The position numbers were made by a program, and so were the translations under genes. From positions 124,001-188,000 of the forward strand of contig NZ_JAPFQP010000003.1 of NCBI RefSeq assembly GCF_026241225.1: 64,000 nt of DNA. The letters run 5' to 3'. This DNA comes from Lentiprolixibacter aurantiacus (lineage in GTDB: Bacteria > Bacteroidota > Bacteroidia > Flavobacteriales > Flavobacteriaceae). Of the stretch, positions 1 through 7,424 are shown one piece after another. Each line of letters starts with the position of its first letter. The first letter of the stretch is position 1. Under the pieces are notes generated by a model. It was not told where the DNA came from. It made no database searches and was given only the letters and a program-made list of their open reading frames with translations.

Positions 1-271
1 TTCCTGCCCCGGGCGACAACAGCACTCCAAAGGGCCTTTTGGCAGTCACTGTCAAAAAGGCAAAAAGGGCAACGGCCAATGCAACCCATCCAAAAATATG
101 GATCCTGAACATCCAGATCCAGTACCATACATCTTTACCAATCTCTGTGAAATCCTCACTTTTAATGTACTCCCCGATATGATGCGGAGACAAGGCCCAG
201 CCAACCCATAAAAGAGCTGCAGCCGCAATAAAAAACCAACCGGTTAATCTTGTTTCAAAATTTTTAATCAT
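1..271 (-). CDS. Membrane protein of unknown function, 3' part outside the window
   Basis: An open frame starts with ATG at 271 on the minus strand and runs off the left edge of the window, giving about 90 residues. Two hydrophobic stretches are visible (about residues 11-28 and 52-74), separated by a polar segment with HHIGEY and KSEDF, so it looks like an integral inner-membrane protein. I do not recognise the family. It is preceded by a Crp/Fnr-type palindrome and a -7 box (365-408), which suggests regulated expression together with the neighbouring alcohol dehydrogenase and small genes. Confidence 0.6.
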   Translation of the reverse strand, partial: MIKNFETRLTGWFFIAAAALLWVGWALSPHHIGEYIKSEDFTEIGKDVWYWIWMFRIHIFGWVALAVALFAFLTVTAKRPFGVLLSPGAG

Positions 272-364
272 GATCTAACTTTAGTCTTTGGTATTTAATT
301 TGAAGGTTTGTGTCAGGAAATTTTTCCAAAAAAAGCTGGAATAACTACCAGAAATAAAACGCAG

Positions 365-408
365 CAAAATAGGACTAATAAAAGGCTAGGAATGTAACTA
401 TTGTTACA
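365..408 (-). promoter_or_regulatory. Crp/Fnr-type palindrome and -7 box for the membrane protein gene
   Basis: The 16-mer TGTAACTATTGTTACA (393-408) is a perfect 6-4-6 inverted repeat. Its centre (400.5) lies 29.5 bases upstream of a minus-strand TATTTTG box (365-371), which places the site near -42 of the expected start point, the class II activator position of Crp/Fnr proteins. The same spacing recurs at three other promoters within 2 kb. Sequence observation; the regulator is inferred. Confidence 0.5.
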
Positions 409-422
409 CTGCCTGTTCAGTC

Positions 423-1451
423 TTAACTGATAACCAATACTTTGGCGCCACGTATTTGCTTATTTTTTAAATCGATCAAAGCCGAATTGGCGGCTTCCAG
501 AGGATATTCCTTCACCTTAGGTCGTATACGGGCGGCGGCGGCCAGTGCAAGAAATTCAGAAACATCCCTGCTGGTCACATTTGCCACGGATTTTACCTCT
601 TTCTCCAGCCAAAGGTGATCCGGATAAGATAATTTAATCAGATAATCCTTGTCTGTATTTTCCTTTCGAATAGCATTGATGATCAGTCGACCTCCTTTTT
701 CAAGATTACACAGTGCCTCAACTACCGGCTTCCATGCGGGGGTGGTATCTATAATGCAATCGAGTTTCACGGGAGGTTTATCCGATGTATCCCCGGCCCA
801 TGCAGCGCCTAATTCCACTGCAAATTTCCTTTCTTCCGGATTTCTCGCAAAAACATAGACTGACGTGTTGGGAAACAGGAACCTGACCATTTTCAACACC
901 AGATGGGCCGAGGCACCAAACCCCGTAAGGCCTAAACATTGTCCGTCTTTTAATTGGCTTAGTTTTATGGATCGATATCCAATGGCTCCCGCACATAGTA
1001 ACGGGGCAGCTTCGGCGTCGCTGAAAAATTCAGGAATTAGGTGTACATATTTTTCAGGAGCTACCATATATTCGGCGTATCCACCGTTAACATCCCTTCC
1101 TGTTGCCCTGAATTCATCGCAAAGGTTTTCATTTCCGGATGTACAAAATTTGCAGTTGCCACATGCAGAGTATATCCATGCTACCCCTACCCGTGTTTCC
1201 AGCTTCAATGATTTAACGCCTCTTCCTAGTTTTACAACGGTACCAACAGCCTGATGCCCCAATACCACTGGTAGTTTTTTGGGGGGCGTTCTTCCCTCAA
1301 TCTCATCCAGTTCCGTATGGCAGACCCCACAGGCAGCTACCCTGATCAGCACTTCGCCAGGGCCAGGATTGGGGACAGGTATATCTGCCAACTGGAGTGG
1401 ATTTTTGTTCTCCTTTAAGGAGGTCAACTGATAGAGCATCATTGCTCTCAT
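423..1451 (-). CDS. Zinc-dependent alcohol dehydrogenase (MDR family)
   Basis: A 342-residue medium-chain dehydrogenase that should oxidise or reduce an alcohol/aldehyde with NAD(P) in the cytosol. The catalytic zinc site is seen in CGVCHTE (C44) and GHQ (H66), the structural zinc site in C97, C100, C103 and C111, and a Rossmann motif GFGASAH follows near residue 176. GHQ instead of GHE is typical of one zinc-ADH subfamily (known, not tested). The gene has its own promoter with a Crp/Fnr-type site, hinting at control by oxygen or redox state. The substrate cannot be read from the sequence. Confidence 0.9.
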   Translation of the reverse strand: MRAMMLYQLTSLKENKNPLQLADIPVPNPGPGEVLIRVAACGVCHTELDEIEGRTPPKKLPVVLGHQAVGTVVKLGRGVKSLKLETRVGVAWIYSACGNCKFCTSGNENLCDEFRATGRDVNGGYAEYMVAPEKYVHLIPEFFSDAEAAPLLCAGAIGYRSIKLSQLKDGQCLGLTGFGASAHLVLKMVRFLFPNTSVYVFARNPEERKFAVELGAAWAGDTSDKPPVKLDCIIDTTPAWKPVVEALCNLEKGGRLIINAIRKENTDKDYLIKLSYPDHLWLEKEVKSVANVTSRDVSEFLALAAAARIRPKVKEYPLEAANSALIDLKNKQIRGAKVLVIS

Positions 1452-1467
1452 AGTTCAAATTTTGTCC

Positions 1468-1512
1468 TAAAAGTACCCGTTGGCAGACTGATTGACAATG
1501 ACTTAAATCATT
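1468..1512 (-). promoter_or_regulatory. Crp/Fnr-type site and -7 box of the alcohol dehydrogenase gene
   Basis: An imperfect palindrome AATGACTTAAATCATT (1497-1512) is centred at 1504.5, exactly 29.5 bases upstream of the minus-strand TACTTTTA box (1468-1475). The predicted transcript starts near 1462, about 10 bases before the ATG. A TTG at 1496-1498 (plus-strand CAA) also lies 20 bases from the -7 box, so an ordinary -33 element is possible as well. Confidence 0.5.
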
Positions 1513-1575
1513 CAGAAATCAGATAAGGAATAATCAGTAATTCATTTCTATCCAGCCCTGAAATTATATTCGTCT

Positions 1576-1620
1576 ACTGATCAAAATCATTTTATAAAAA
1601 GCTAATCCGGGCTAGCTTTA
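1576..1620 (+). promoter_or_regulatory. Crp/Fnr-type site and -7 box of the first duplicated small gene
   Basis: ACTGATCAAAATCATT (1576-1591) contains TGAT-N4-ATCA, a Crp/Fnr-like inverted repeat. Its centre lies 29.5 bases upstream of TAGCTTTA (1613-1620), a TAnnTTTG-like -7 box. The whole arrangement, including the leader up to the start codon, is repeated upstream of the second small gene. Confidence 0.55.
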
Positions 1621-1646
1621 TACATAATCTATAAATGCTTTAAGCT

Positions 1647-1946
1647 ATGATGGATTTCATATACAGGCCTAAAAATCAAAACATTAATGAAGCTGAATGG
1701 CAGGAACTTAACGCATTGACAGAACAATGGCGTTCGGATCTTTCCTTTTACGCAGAAGACCTGCAGTATCTACATCAAATTATTGGAAATTACTTTCTGA
1801 AGTTGTCCAAAAAGGGGGATACTGAATTAGTTCGAAAAATAAAATTGAGCCTGATCGAAATGGATGAGGAGTCCCAGGTGCTGCAGGATCGTGTGAAAAG
1901 GCATCTACACTACCTGCAGGGACTCATGGATGGCCCTTTTAAATAG
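1647..1946 (+). CDS. Small acidic helical protein, first member of a tandem pair
   Basis: A 99-residue protein of unknown function, mostly charged and predicted by eye to be helical. About 61 of some 97 positions are identical to the next gene, so the two are tandem duplicates. The copy ends at PFK where the second copy continues for about 50 residues; here the codon after Lys is TAG against TAT in the paralogue. No membrane segment, signal peptide or known motif is visible. ATG at 1647 aligns with the start of the second copy, and the upstream 30 bases are nearly identical. Confidence 0.75.
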   Translation: MMDFIYRPKNQNINEAEWQELNALTEQWRSDLSFYAEDLQYLHQIIGNYFLKLSKKGDTELVRKIKLSLIEMDEESQVLQDRVKRHLHYLQGLMDGPFK

Positions 1947-2041
1947 AAAGGCTGTCGGAAATACATTTAATCCGCTTAGGAAAATAGGTTTATCCTTCAT
2001 GATTATGCTGATAAACTTCAGCAAGGAAATCCTAGACTTAT

Positions 2042-2086
2042 AATGACCAAAATCATTTCAATAGAATCTGATTCGGCCTAGCTTTA
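2042..2086 (+). promoter_or_regulatory. Crp/Fnr-type site and -7 box of the second duplicated small gene
   Basis: AATGACCAAAATCATT (2042-2057) is centred at 2049.5 and is followed by TAGCTTTA at 2079-2086, again 29.5 bases from centre to -7 box. The site and box match those of the first copy, so the promoter was duplicated with the gene and has been kept. Confidence 0.55.
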
Positions 2087-2112
2087 TATATAATCTATAA
2101 ATGCCTTAAGCT

Positions 2113-2562
2113 ATGAAAGATTTCAGATATCGACCCAAGGACCAGTACATTAATGAAGCCGACTGGCAGGAACTTTATGTATTAACAGAACATTGGCTTG
2201 CGGATCTTACCTTTTACGCCGAGGACCTTGATTTTCTGCGTCACATTATTGGTAAATATTTCATGTGGCTCTCTAAAAAAGAGGATATTGATTTGGTTCG
2301 GGAGATAGAACTAAGTCTTATCGAAATGCATCATGAATGTGAAGATTTAATGAAAAGAGTGGAAAAACACCTGCACCATCTGGCAGAACTGATTGATGAT
2401 CCTTTTAAGTATGACTCACATGCATTCAGAGTGGAACATGAACTGCTGGAAGATGACATCATGGTATTTGTCAAAAAGGTAAGGAAACAGCGAAAGGAAA
2501 CCTTCTCGGTTACCAACTATGTTGTGGAAGAGGAGGAACTATGGGATAAAGAAGAGGTTTAA
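2113..2562 (+). CDS. Small acidic helical protein, longer second member of the tandem pair
   Basis: A 149-residue paralogue of the preceding gene. Residues 1-97 match it closely (YRPK, INEA, FYAEDL, LSLIEM are shared). Residues 98-149 form an extra, highly charged tail ending in a run of acidic residues (EEEELWDKEE). It has no recognised domain. The following HMA-like gene is 60 bases downstream and could be in the same transcript. The function is unknown; the shared Crp/Fnr-type promoter suggests a role under low oxygen or another redox condition, which is inference. Confidence 0.8.
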   Translation: MKDFRYRPKDQYINEADWQELYVLTEHWLADLTFYAEDLDFLRHIIGKYFMWLSKKEDIDLVREIELSLIEMHHECEDLMKRVEKHLHHLAELIDDPFKYDSHAFRVEHELLEDDIMVFVKKVRKQRKETFSVTNYVVEEEELWDKEEV

Positions 2563-2622
2563 AGCCTTGTAGCAAATAACAATGCAAAAAAGTTCAGTAA
2601 GACAACTTATAATTTAATTAAA

Positions 2623-2901
2623 ATGAGTCTATTATCAGATCATATTATTCCCGGGGATTCCGGAAAGATTTTCACAACCAATGCATCTGAAGAAAAGGAT
2701 TTAAAGCGAATTAAGCGCGTTGTAATGGCTGTTGAAGGAGTACATGATGTTTTGATCGTAAAAGAGGTATTTCCAAGGGAATTTATCGTTCATACACGCA
2801 AACTCGTGGCGATCAGCGATATCGAAAATGCCGTAAAGCTTACAGGCTTTCATGTGATTCCTAAAGGTATTTTCACCTGGCAGTCTCAGGAGCCTAAATA
2901 A
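2623..2901 (+). CDS. Small HMA-fold-like protein without metal-binding cysteines
   Basis: A 92-residue protein whose residues 28-80 look like a ferredoxin-like HMA domain (KRVVMAVEGVHDV at the first helix-strand junction, then ENAVKLTGFHVIP), the fold of small copper chaperones. The CxxC metal site is absent: the protein has no cysteine at all, so it is unlikely to bind copper in the usual way. It follows the second duplicated gene and is in the same orientation. Family assignment is by pattern only. Confidence 0.6.
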   Translation: MSLLSDHIIPGDSGKIFTTNASEEKDLKRIKRVVMAVEGVHDVLIVKEVFPREFIVHTRKLVAISDIENAVKLTGFHVIPKGIFTWQSQEPK

Positions 2902-3029
2902 AGGGTATTACAAACTTATAGAAGCATTGATTGTATACAGGTTTAATGACCTTGCTGTATAGTCTCCATTCCTATGCGCAAAGCCATACGTTTATCCTTG
3001 TGTCTCATAAGTATGAAGTACTCCCGTTA

Positions 3030-4274
3030 CTATGGTTTTAATTTAAGCTTTGTTATCAGTTTCTCAACGGTAAGCCCCTGCACCAGTATTGAAAATATGA
3101 CTATCACATAAGTTACCACTAAAAAAAGATCTCTTTCCGTTGATTCTGTCAGGCTCAGTGCCAGGGCTATTGAAATTGCCCCCCTGAGGCCTCCCCAGGT
3201 CATCAGTAATGTTGTGTTGGGAACAAAATCCAGTCGTTTTTGAAAGATTTTCACCGGAGCCAGCAAGGAAATAAAGCGACATGCCAGAACAATAGGAATT
3301 GCAATAAGTCCGGCATAGATATAGGTTGTGTTGAATTCCAGGACCAATATTTCCATGCCGATCAAAACAAACAAGATAGTATTGAGAAGTATGTCTATCA
3401 ATTCCCAAAATTTATCAACGTATTCCTCAGTCAGTTCAGACATGGCTTGCTCCCGTGTTTTATTAGCTCCTATCATTAGTCCGGATACCACCATGGCCAG
3501 TGGTGCTGATACGTGAAGGTGTGTTGCTATAACGGTTCCGGTCATTACCGTTGCCAGGGTAATAATCACTTCTATATTGTAATCATCAATTTTTTTCATG
3601 AAGAAATAGGTCAGCCAGCCAAGAATGAATCCCAATAGCAATCCTCCAAAAACTTCAACCGCAAATAATTCTAAAATAGCGGAAAGAGAAAACCCGGTTC
3701 CGCTTCCACTGGCCAAACCAAAAATGGTCAGAAAGATAACAACACCCACTCCATCATTGAATAGGGACTCGCCAACAATCTTTATTTCCAATTTTTTTGG
3801 TGCTCCTGCTTTTTTAAGAATTCCCAGGACCGCAATGGGATCCGTAGGTGAAATAAGGGCCCCAAAGAGGAGGCAGTAAATCAGTCTTACGTGAAGCCCC
3901 AAAGCCGATAATACATAAAACATGGCAATGCCAATCAAAAAAGTAGAAACCAAAACACCAAAAGTGGCAAAAACCAAAACAGGCCAACGTTGTTCCCTTA
4001 ATTTCTTCAAATCAGTGTGCAGGGCACCGGCAAACAAGAGAAAGCTCAACATGATATCGAGCAACACTACCTTAAAGTCAATTTTTGAAATGATAAAGCG
4101 CTCTGCCCTAAACAGCGTATCATCAACATAACTTAAGGCAAATACACCCAGGGTAAAGAGTATGGTAATCAGTGTTAACCCAATGGTATTAGGCAATTTG
4201 AATACACGAAGGTTAATATAGCCAAAGGCCGCAGAGAGAAAAACCAGAACGCTTGTTATGATGAAATATTCCAT
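3030..4274 (-). CDS. Na+/H+ antiporter of the CPA1/NhaP type
   Basis: A 414-residue protein with about 12 hydrophobic segments spread over its full length. Motifs of the cation:proton antiporter family are visible: ISPTDPIAV near residue 142 and GESLFNDGVGVVIF near residue 167, where the paired acidic residues carry ions. It should exchange Na+ (or K+) for protons across the inner membrane, aiding pH and salt balance in a marine-type bacterium. There is no C-terminal regulatory domain, and it is a single-gene unit convergent with the small genes upstream. Confidence 0.9.
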   Translation of the reverse strand: MEYFIITSVLVFLSAAFGYINLRVFKLPNTIGLTLITILFTLGVFALSYVDDTLFRAERFIISKIDFKVVLLDIMLSFLLFAGALHTDLKKLREQRWPVLVFATFGVLVSTFLIGIAMFYVLSALGLHVRLIYCLLFGALISPTDPIAVLGILKKAGAPKKLEIKIVGESLFNDGVGVVIFLTIFGLASGSGTGFSLSAILELFAVEVFGGLLLGFILGWLTYFFMKKIDDYNIEVIITLATVMTGTVIATHLHVSAPLAMVVSGLMIGANKTREQAMSELTEEYVDKFWELIDILLNTILFVLIGMEILVLEFNTTYIYAGLIAIPIVLACRFISLLAPVKIFQKRLDFVPNTTLLMTWGGLRGAISIALALSLTESTERDLFLVVTYVIVIFSILVQGLTVEKLITKLKLKP

Positions 4275-4390
4275 TACGTTTTAAAGCTATGGCAGACAAT
4301 TATATTGATTTGTCAAAATAGAAATTATTTCCAGATTGTTAACAGGAATATTTATTAAAATGAATTTTGCCTAAGTTAGATCGGATATGA

Positions 4391-4644
4391 TGCTCATAAA
4401 AGCCAAACGCAAAGCGTGGACTGCACAGATGCAAAAAATAACGGTTACGTTGGACCAGCACGACGAAGCCCTCAGAACAAAGGCTTTTAAGGAAAATAAA
4501 GAAAATAAAAAGCCCTCCATCGCTCTCGGGATTCCTCGAGCTATGGAGGGCGAAGTCGGGGTGGCAGGATTACCTCTCCCAATGGTTATCGGGATCGGTG
4601 ATCCTATTGTAGGGTGTTGCTCATAAAATCCAAACGCTTAGCGT
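4391..4644. repeat. Non-coding repeats: 27-base direct repeat, hairpin repeat and tRNA-Pro 3'-end fragment
   Basis: This stretch contains three kinds of repeat. A 27-base segment starting TGCTCATAAAA at 4391 recurs at 4618 with 24 of 27 bases identical. A hairpin with arms GCCCTCCAT and ATGGAGGGC spans 4512-4551. The 17-mer GTCGGGGTGGCAGGATT at 4555-4571 is identical to the 3' end of the tRNA-Pro gene (4736-4752). At 4632-4648 there is a small hairpin, CAAACGC/GCGTTTG. A small open frame across the region is an accident of these repeats. Confidence 0.7.
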
Positions 4645-4698
4645 TTGTGGTGTTTTCATTTCCTTAGCTTAAAAAAGTAAACTTTTGAAGCATGGAAA

Positions 4699-4732
4699 TG
4701 AAAAAAGCCAGACAATTTCTTGTCTGGCTTTT
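4699..4732 (-). terminator. Intrinsic terminator downstream of tRNA-Pro
   Basis: On the minus strand a 10-base-pair stem (AAGCCAGACA with TGTCTGGCTT, loop of 6) is followed by a run of six T. It lies 5 bases after the tRNA-Pro 3' end and should end the tRNA transcript. Confidence 0.85.
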
Positions 4733-4736
4733 ACGG

Positions 4737-4811
4737 TCGGGGTGGCAGGATTCGAACCTGCGACCTCCTGCTCCCAAAGCAGGCGCGATAACCGGGCTAC
4801 GCTACACCCCG
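4737..4811 (-). tRNA. tRNA-Pro (anticodon TGG)
   Basis: The minus strand folds into a full cloverleaf of 75 bases without an encoded CCA. The acceptor arms are CGGGGTG and CACCCCG, the anticodon arm is CTGCT TTGGGAG around TGG, and the T loop is GGTTCGAATCC. A is the discriminator. It decodes proline CCN codons. Fragments of this gene occur on both sides (4555-4571 and 4925-4942). Confidence 0.95.
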
Positions 4812-4924
4812 ATACAGCCAAAGCTGTTATCTAAAATTTCTTCCAAATTCCCTTACCTTTTAAATTGGTAGACCGGGAACCGGGTGGAGTCTATCCCGCA
4901 TGAGTTCTTCAGAACTACAGCGGG

Positions 4925-5042
4925 GCTACACCCCGATACAGCTTGCGCTGTTATTTTTATACTTGTCAAAGTTAGGCGGATAAAACCGCCGTAGCCCTCC
5001 AAGTTTTAATAAATGCCCTCCAACGCTAACGCTATGGAGGGC
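4925..5042. repeat. tRNA-Pro 5'-end fragment and hairpin repeats between the two tRNAs
   Basis: The 18-mer at 4925-4942 (GCTACACCCCGATACAGC) repeats 4801-4818, i.e. the 5' acceptor end of tRNA-Pro plus its upstream flank; the next bases (CTGTTAT) also agree. A GGCGG/CCGCC hairpin follows at about 4975-4990. A second copy of the GCCCTCCA...TGGAGGGC hairpin lies at 5015-5042, and a lone arm of it at 4994-5001. The spacer 4812-4924 holds another small hairpin, GTTCT/AGAAC, but no gene. Confidence 0.65.
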
Positions 5043-5047
5043 GAAGG

Positions 5048-5131
5048 CGGAGAGACTGGGACTCGAACCCAGGCGACACTTACGCGTCGACAGATTAGCA
5101 ATCTGCTCCGTTACCACTCCGGCACCTCTCC
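5048..5131 (-). tRNA. tRNA-Ser (anticodon GCT)
   Basis: An 84-base minus-strand cloverleaf with a long variable arm, as expected for serine tRNA. The acceptor arms are GGAGAGG and TCTCTCC with G as discriminator, the anticodon loop TTGCTAA carries GCT, and the T arm is CTGGG/CCCAG. It decodes AGC and AGT. It is probably the first gene of a tRNA-Ser to tRNA-Pro transcript, although the spacer of 236 bases is long. Confidence 0.95.
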
Positions 5132-5186
5132 CAGGATCAAATTATTTATGATCGTTTGCTCAACTTACTTACGTACTGAGCGGGTG

Positions 5187-5217
5187 CAAAGGTAATTTTT
5201 CGTTTGAAGGAACGCAA
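5187..5217 (-). promoter_or_regulatory. Promoter of the tRNA-Ser gene
   Basis: The minus strand has TACCTTTG (5187-5194), a perfect TAnnTTTG -7 box of the Bacteroidota primary sigma factor, with TTG 20 bases upstream (5215-5217). Transcription would start near 5180, about 50 bases before the mature tRNA. Confidence 0.65.
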
Positions 5218-5261
5218 CTTTTTTTCTCAATTTTTTGAATGCCATATCCGGTTATTGAAGT

Positions 5262-7310
5262 TTATTCCGGATACTCAACCCGCAGGTGGTAAATATTGGT
5301 CAGCTTATGCTTAAGTACCTTTTTTACCATTTCAATTTCCTTGAATGTTATGTTGGCATTTACGAATTGATCCGCATTCATCTGCACACCGACAATGCGG
5401 TCTACAAACTCATCGATTATCTTGTATGTGGGGTTTTTGAGGCTTTTTGATGCCGCTTCCACGGAATCGGCCATCATGAGTATGGCTGTCTCCCTGGAAA
5501 ACGGAATGGGGCCCGGATAACGGAACAGCTCCTCATCAACCTCATCCTCCAGTTCCTGTTGCTTACGGTAGAAATAATACACCAGGTTGGTTCCATGATG
5601 TGTCCTTATGAAATCAATCACCCGATCTGGTAAATTGTTCTTCCTGGCTATCTCAATCCCTTCGATAACATGATTGATTATGATCCTGGCACTTTCTGTG
5701 GGAACAAGGTCGTCATGTGGGTTTATATTGGTCACCTGGTTCTCAGTGAAATAGGTTGGCCTGTTCATCTTTCCAACGTCATGATACAGGGCCCCTACCC
5801 TTACCAGCATGGCATTAGCCCCTATTTCATTGGCCGCTGCCTCCGCGAGATTGGCTACCTGAAGCGAATGATGGAAGGTGCCCGGTGCTTTGTTGGCCAG
5901 CTCCTTCAGCAAGCGCGAATTGGTATCCGACAATTCCAGCAGTGAGACATCGGAGACCATTCCAAATATCTTTTCATAAATATAGATCAGGGGCTGGGCA
6001 AAAAGGGTAATCATACCATTGAGAAGGAAAAATCCGAAGGTTAACCAGATAATGTTATCCAAATTGCCTTCCTGGATCACATTGAAGGCAAAGTAACCCA
6101 CAATGTAGATCAGGGTAATTTGTCCGACCGAGATAAACAAGTTGGCCCTTTTATATAACTCAGACACAGTTAAAATGGTTACAATCCCGGCTATGATCTG
6201 CAAAAAGATATATTCGAAGCTATTGGGAACCACAAATCCCAGAATAAGGACTGTGAGCACATGCACAAATAAACCGAGACGTGCATCAAAAAAGGTCTTC
6301 AATATCAATGGCAGGATACACAATGGCACCACAAACACATAGGTATCATTATACTTCACAACAAAGGTGGTAATGAACACCATTAACAATATGTTGAAGA
6401 AGATAAAAGTGACCTTTACATTGTTCCGGAATACTTCAGGACGGTAGCGCTTGATAAACAGGAACAGCATCATTAAAACAAGTGCTACCAGAATAGTATA
6501 ACCAGCTAGGATAAAATAGTAATTACTTTCGGCCCATAATTCAGATTCATATTCTGATTTCAGCGAATTGAGTATGGTAAGATTCTCAGCTTCTACCACC
6601 TCCCCTTTGGCCACTATGAGTTCACCTTCATTTATATTTCCAAGCGTAAGCGAAACTTTGGCCAGTTCATTTTCCAGCTCCCTTGCGCTGAGTTCAGCAT
6701 CATAGCGAATATTGGGCTTAAGTATGGGCAACAGGACTTTTTTGAAATCATTCCCAAGCCTGCCGAGACCCTTATTTCTTATTTTATCCCCAATCAGTTG
6801 ATCAAGATCGACCGCGCTAATCAGCTCGTCTGTCTTTACCGAAACGGCCTCATTATCCCGAACCAGGTAGATATCCCTTCCTTTATCCGCACCCTCCAGC
6901 TCTGGCCAGATACCAGCACTGTTAATCTCCTGAAGTGCTTCACGACCTATTCGGTTATATACCCGCAATTGACTATCACTGTATTCTCCGCGTGTAAATA
7001 CTTCTGCAAATGCAGCGTCATAGGCCTCTTCAGATGCTTGGGCTACTTGTTCATCGTAAGTGTAATAACTAACCTGATTCTTCCTGATCAGTTCTTTTTC
7101 TCCTTCTATCTCACTGTCCGATTTCCTGATGGAAAAATCAAATGGCGCATAAAGGTTTTCGTATTGCCAGGGTTTGCCTTTCTGGAATTCATATTTGAAC
7201 TTACCGCCTTTGGGAAAGAAAAAGACAATACATCCTATGGTCAGGAAATACAGAAAGTACTTATAAATCAGGGACTGACTCCTGTATACTTTATCCATCG
7301 AATTGGCCAT
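5262..7310 (-). CDS. 7TM-HD family phosphohydrolase (PgpH-like, probable cyclic-di-AMP phosphodiesterase)
   Basis: A large membrane protein with an N-terminal membrane anchor, an extracytoplasmic 7TMR-HDED-type region (about residues 45-260), a block of seven hydrophobic segments (about 265-450), and a cytosolic HD domain with HHSLQVANLAEAA, LYHDVGKM and later conserved His/Asp residues. Proteins of this family hydrolyse cyclic-di-AMP in Firmicutes; the substrate here is inferred. The open frame extends upstream to 7370, but a TAnnTTTG box at 7329-7336 would lie inside that extension, so I use ATG 7310. ATG 7298 (MDKVYRSQ) is also possible and fits family members better. Confidence 0.88.
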   Translation of the reverse strand: MANSMDKVYRSQSLIYKYFLYFLTIGCIVFFFPKGGKFKYEFQKGKPWQYENLYAPFDFSIRKSDSEIEGEKELIRKNQVSYYTYDEQVAQASEEAYDAAFAEVFTRGEYSDSQLRVYNRIGREALQEINSAGIWPELEGADKGRDIYLVRDNEAVSVKTDELISAVDLDQLIGDKIRNKGLGRLGNDFKKVLLPILKPNIRYDAELSARELENELAKVSLTLGNINEGELIVAKGEVVEAENLTILNSLKSEYESELWAESNYYFILAGYTILVALVLMMLFLFIKRYRPEVFRNNVKVTFIFFNILLMVFITTFVVKYNDTYVFVVPLCILPLILKTFFDARLGLFVHVLTVLILGFVVPNSFEYIFLQIIAGIVTILTVSELYKRANLFISVGQITLIYIVGYFAFNVIQEGNLDNIIWLTFGFFLLNGMITLFAQPLIYIYEKIFGMVSDVSLLELSDTNSRLLKELANKAPGTFHHSLQVANLAEAAANEIGANAMLVRVGALYHDVGKMNRPTYFTENQVTNINPHDDLVPTESARIIINHVIEGIEIARKNNLPDRVIDFIRTHHGTNLVYYFYRKQQELEDEVDEELFRYPGPIPFSRETAILMMADSVEAASKSLKNPTYKIIDEFVDRIVGVQMNADQFVNANITFKEIEMVKKVLKHKLTNIYHLRVEYPE

Positions 7311-7328
7311 GTGGTACAATATTGCATT

Positions 7329-7336
7329 CAAAAATA
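7329..7336 (-). promoter_or_regulatory. -7 box upstream of the HD phosphohydrolase gene
   Basis: TATTTTTG on the minus strand matches TAnnTTTG. It predicts a start point near 7322, 12 bases before ATG 7310. No clear TTTG lies at the -33 position, so this is a moderate call. Confidence 0.45.
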
Positions 7337-7424
7337 GAAAATATAAAAGGAATCTTTCTTTCCGCGCCATGTAATGCGCAAATGCTCATTAATTTCTTAA
7401 TTTCGCATTAGCAAAATCGAACAT

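Noticed and set aside
4387-4626. Open frame of 79 codons between the antiporter gene and tRNA-Pro
   Set aside because: It is made of repeats (a hairpin with GCCCTCC arms and a copy of the tRNA-Pro 3' end) and has no protein-like composition.
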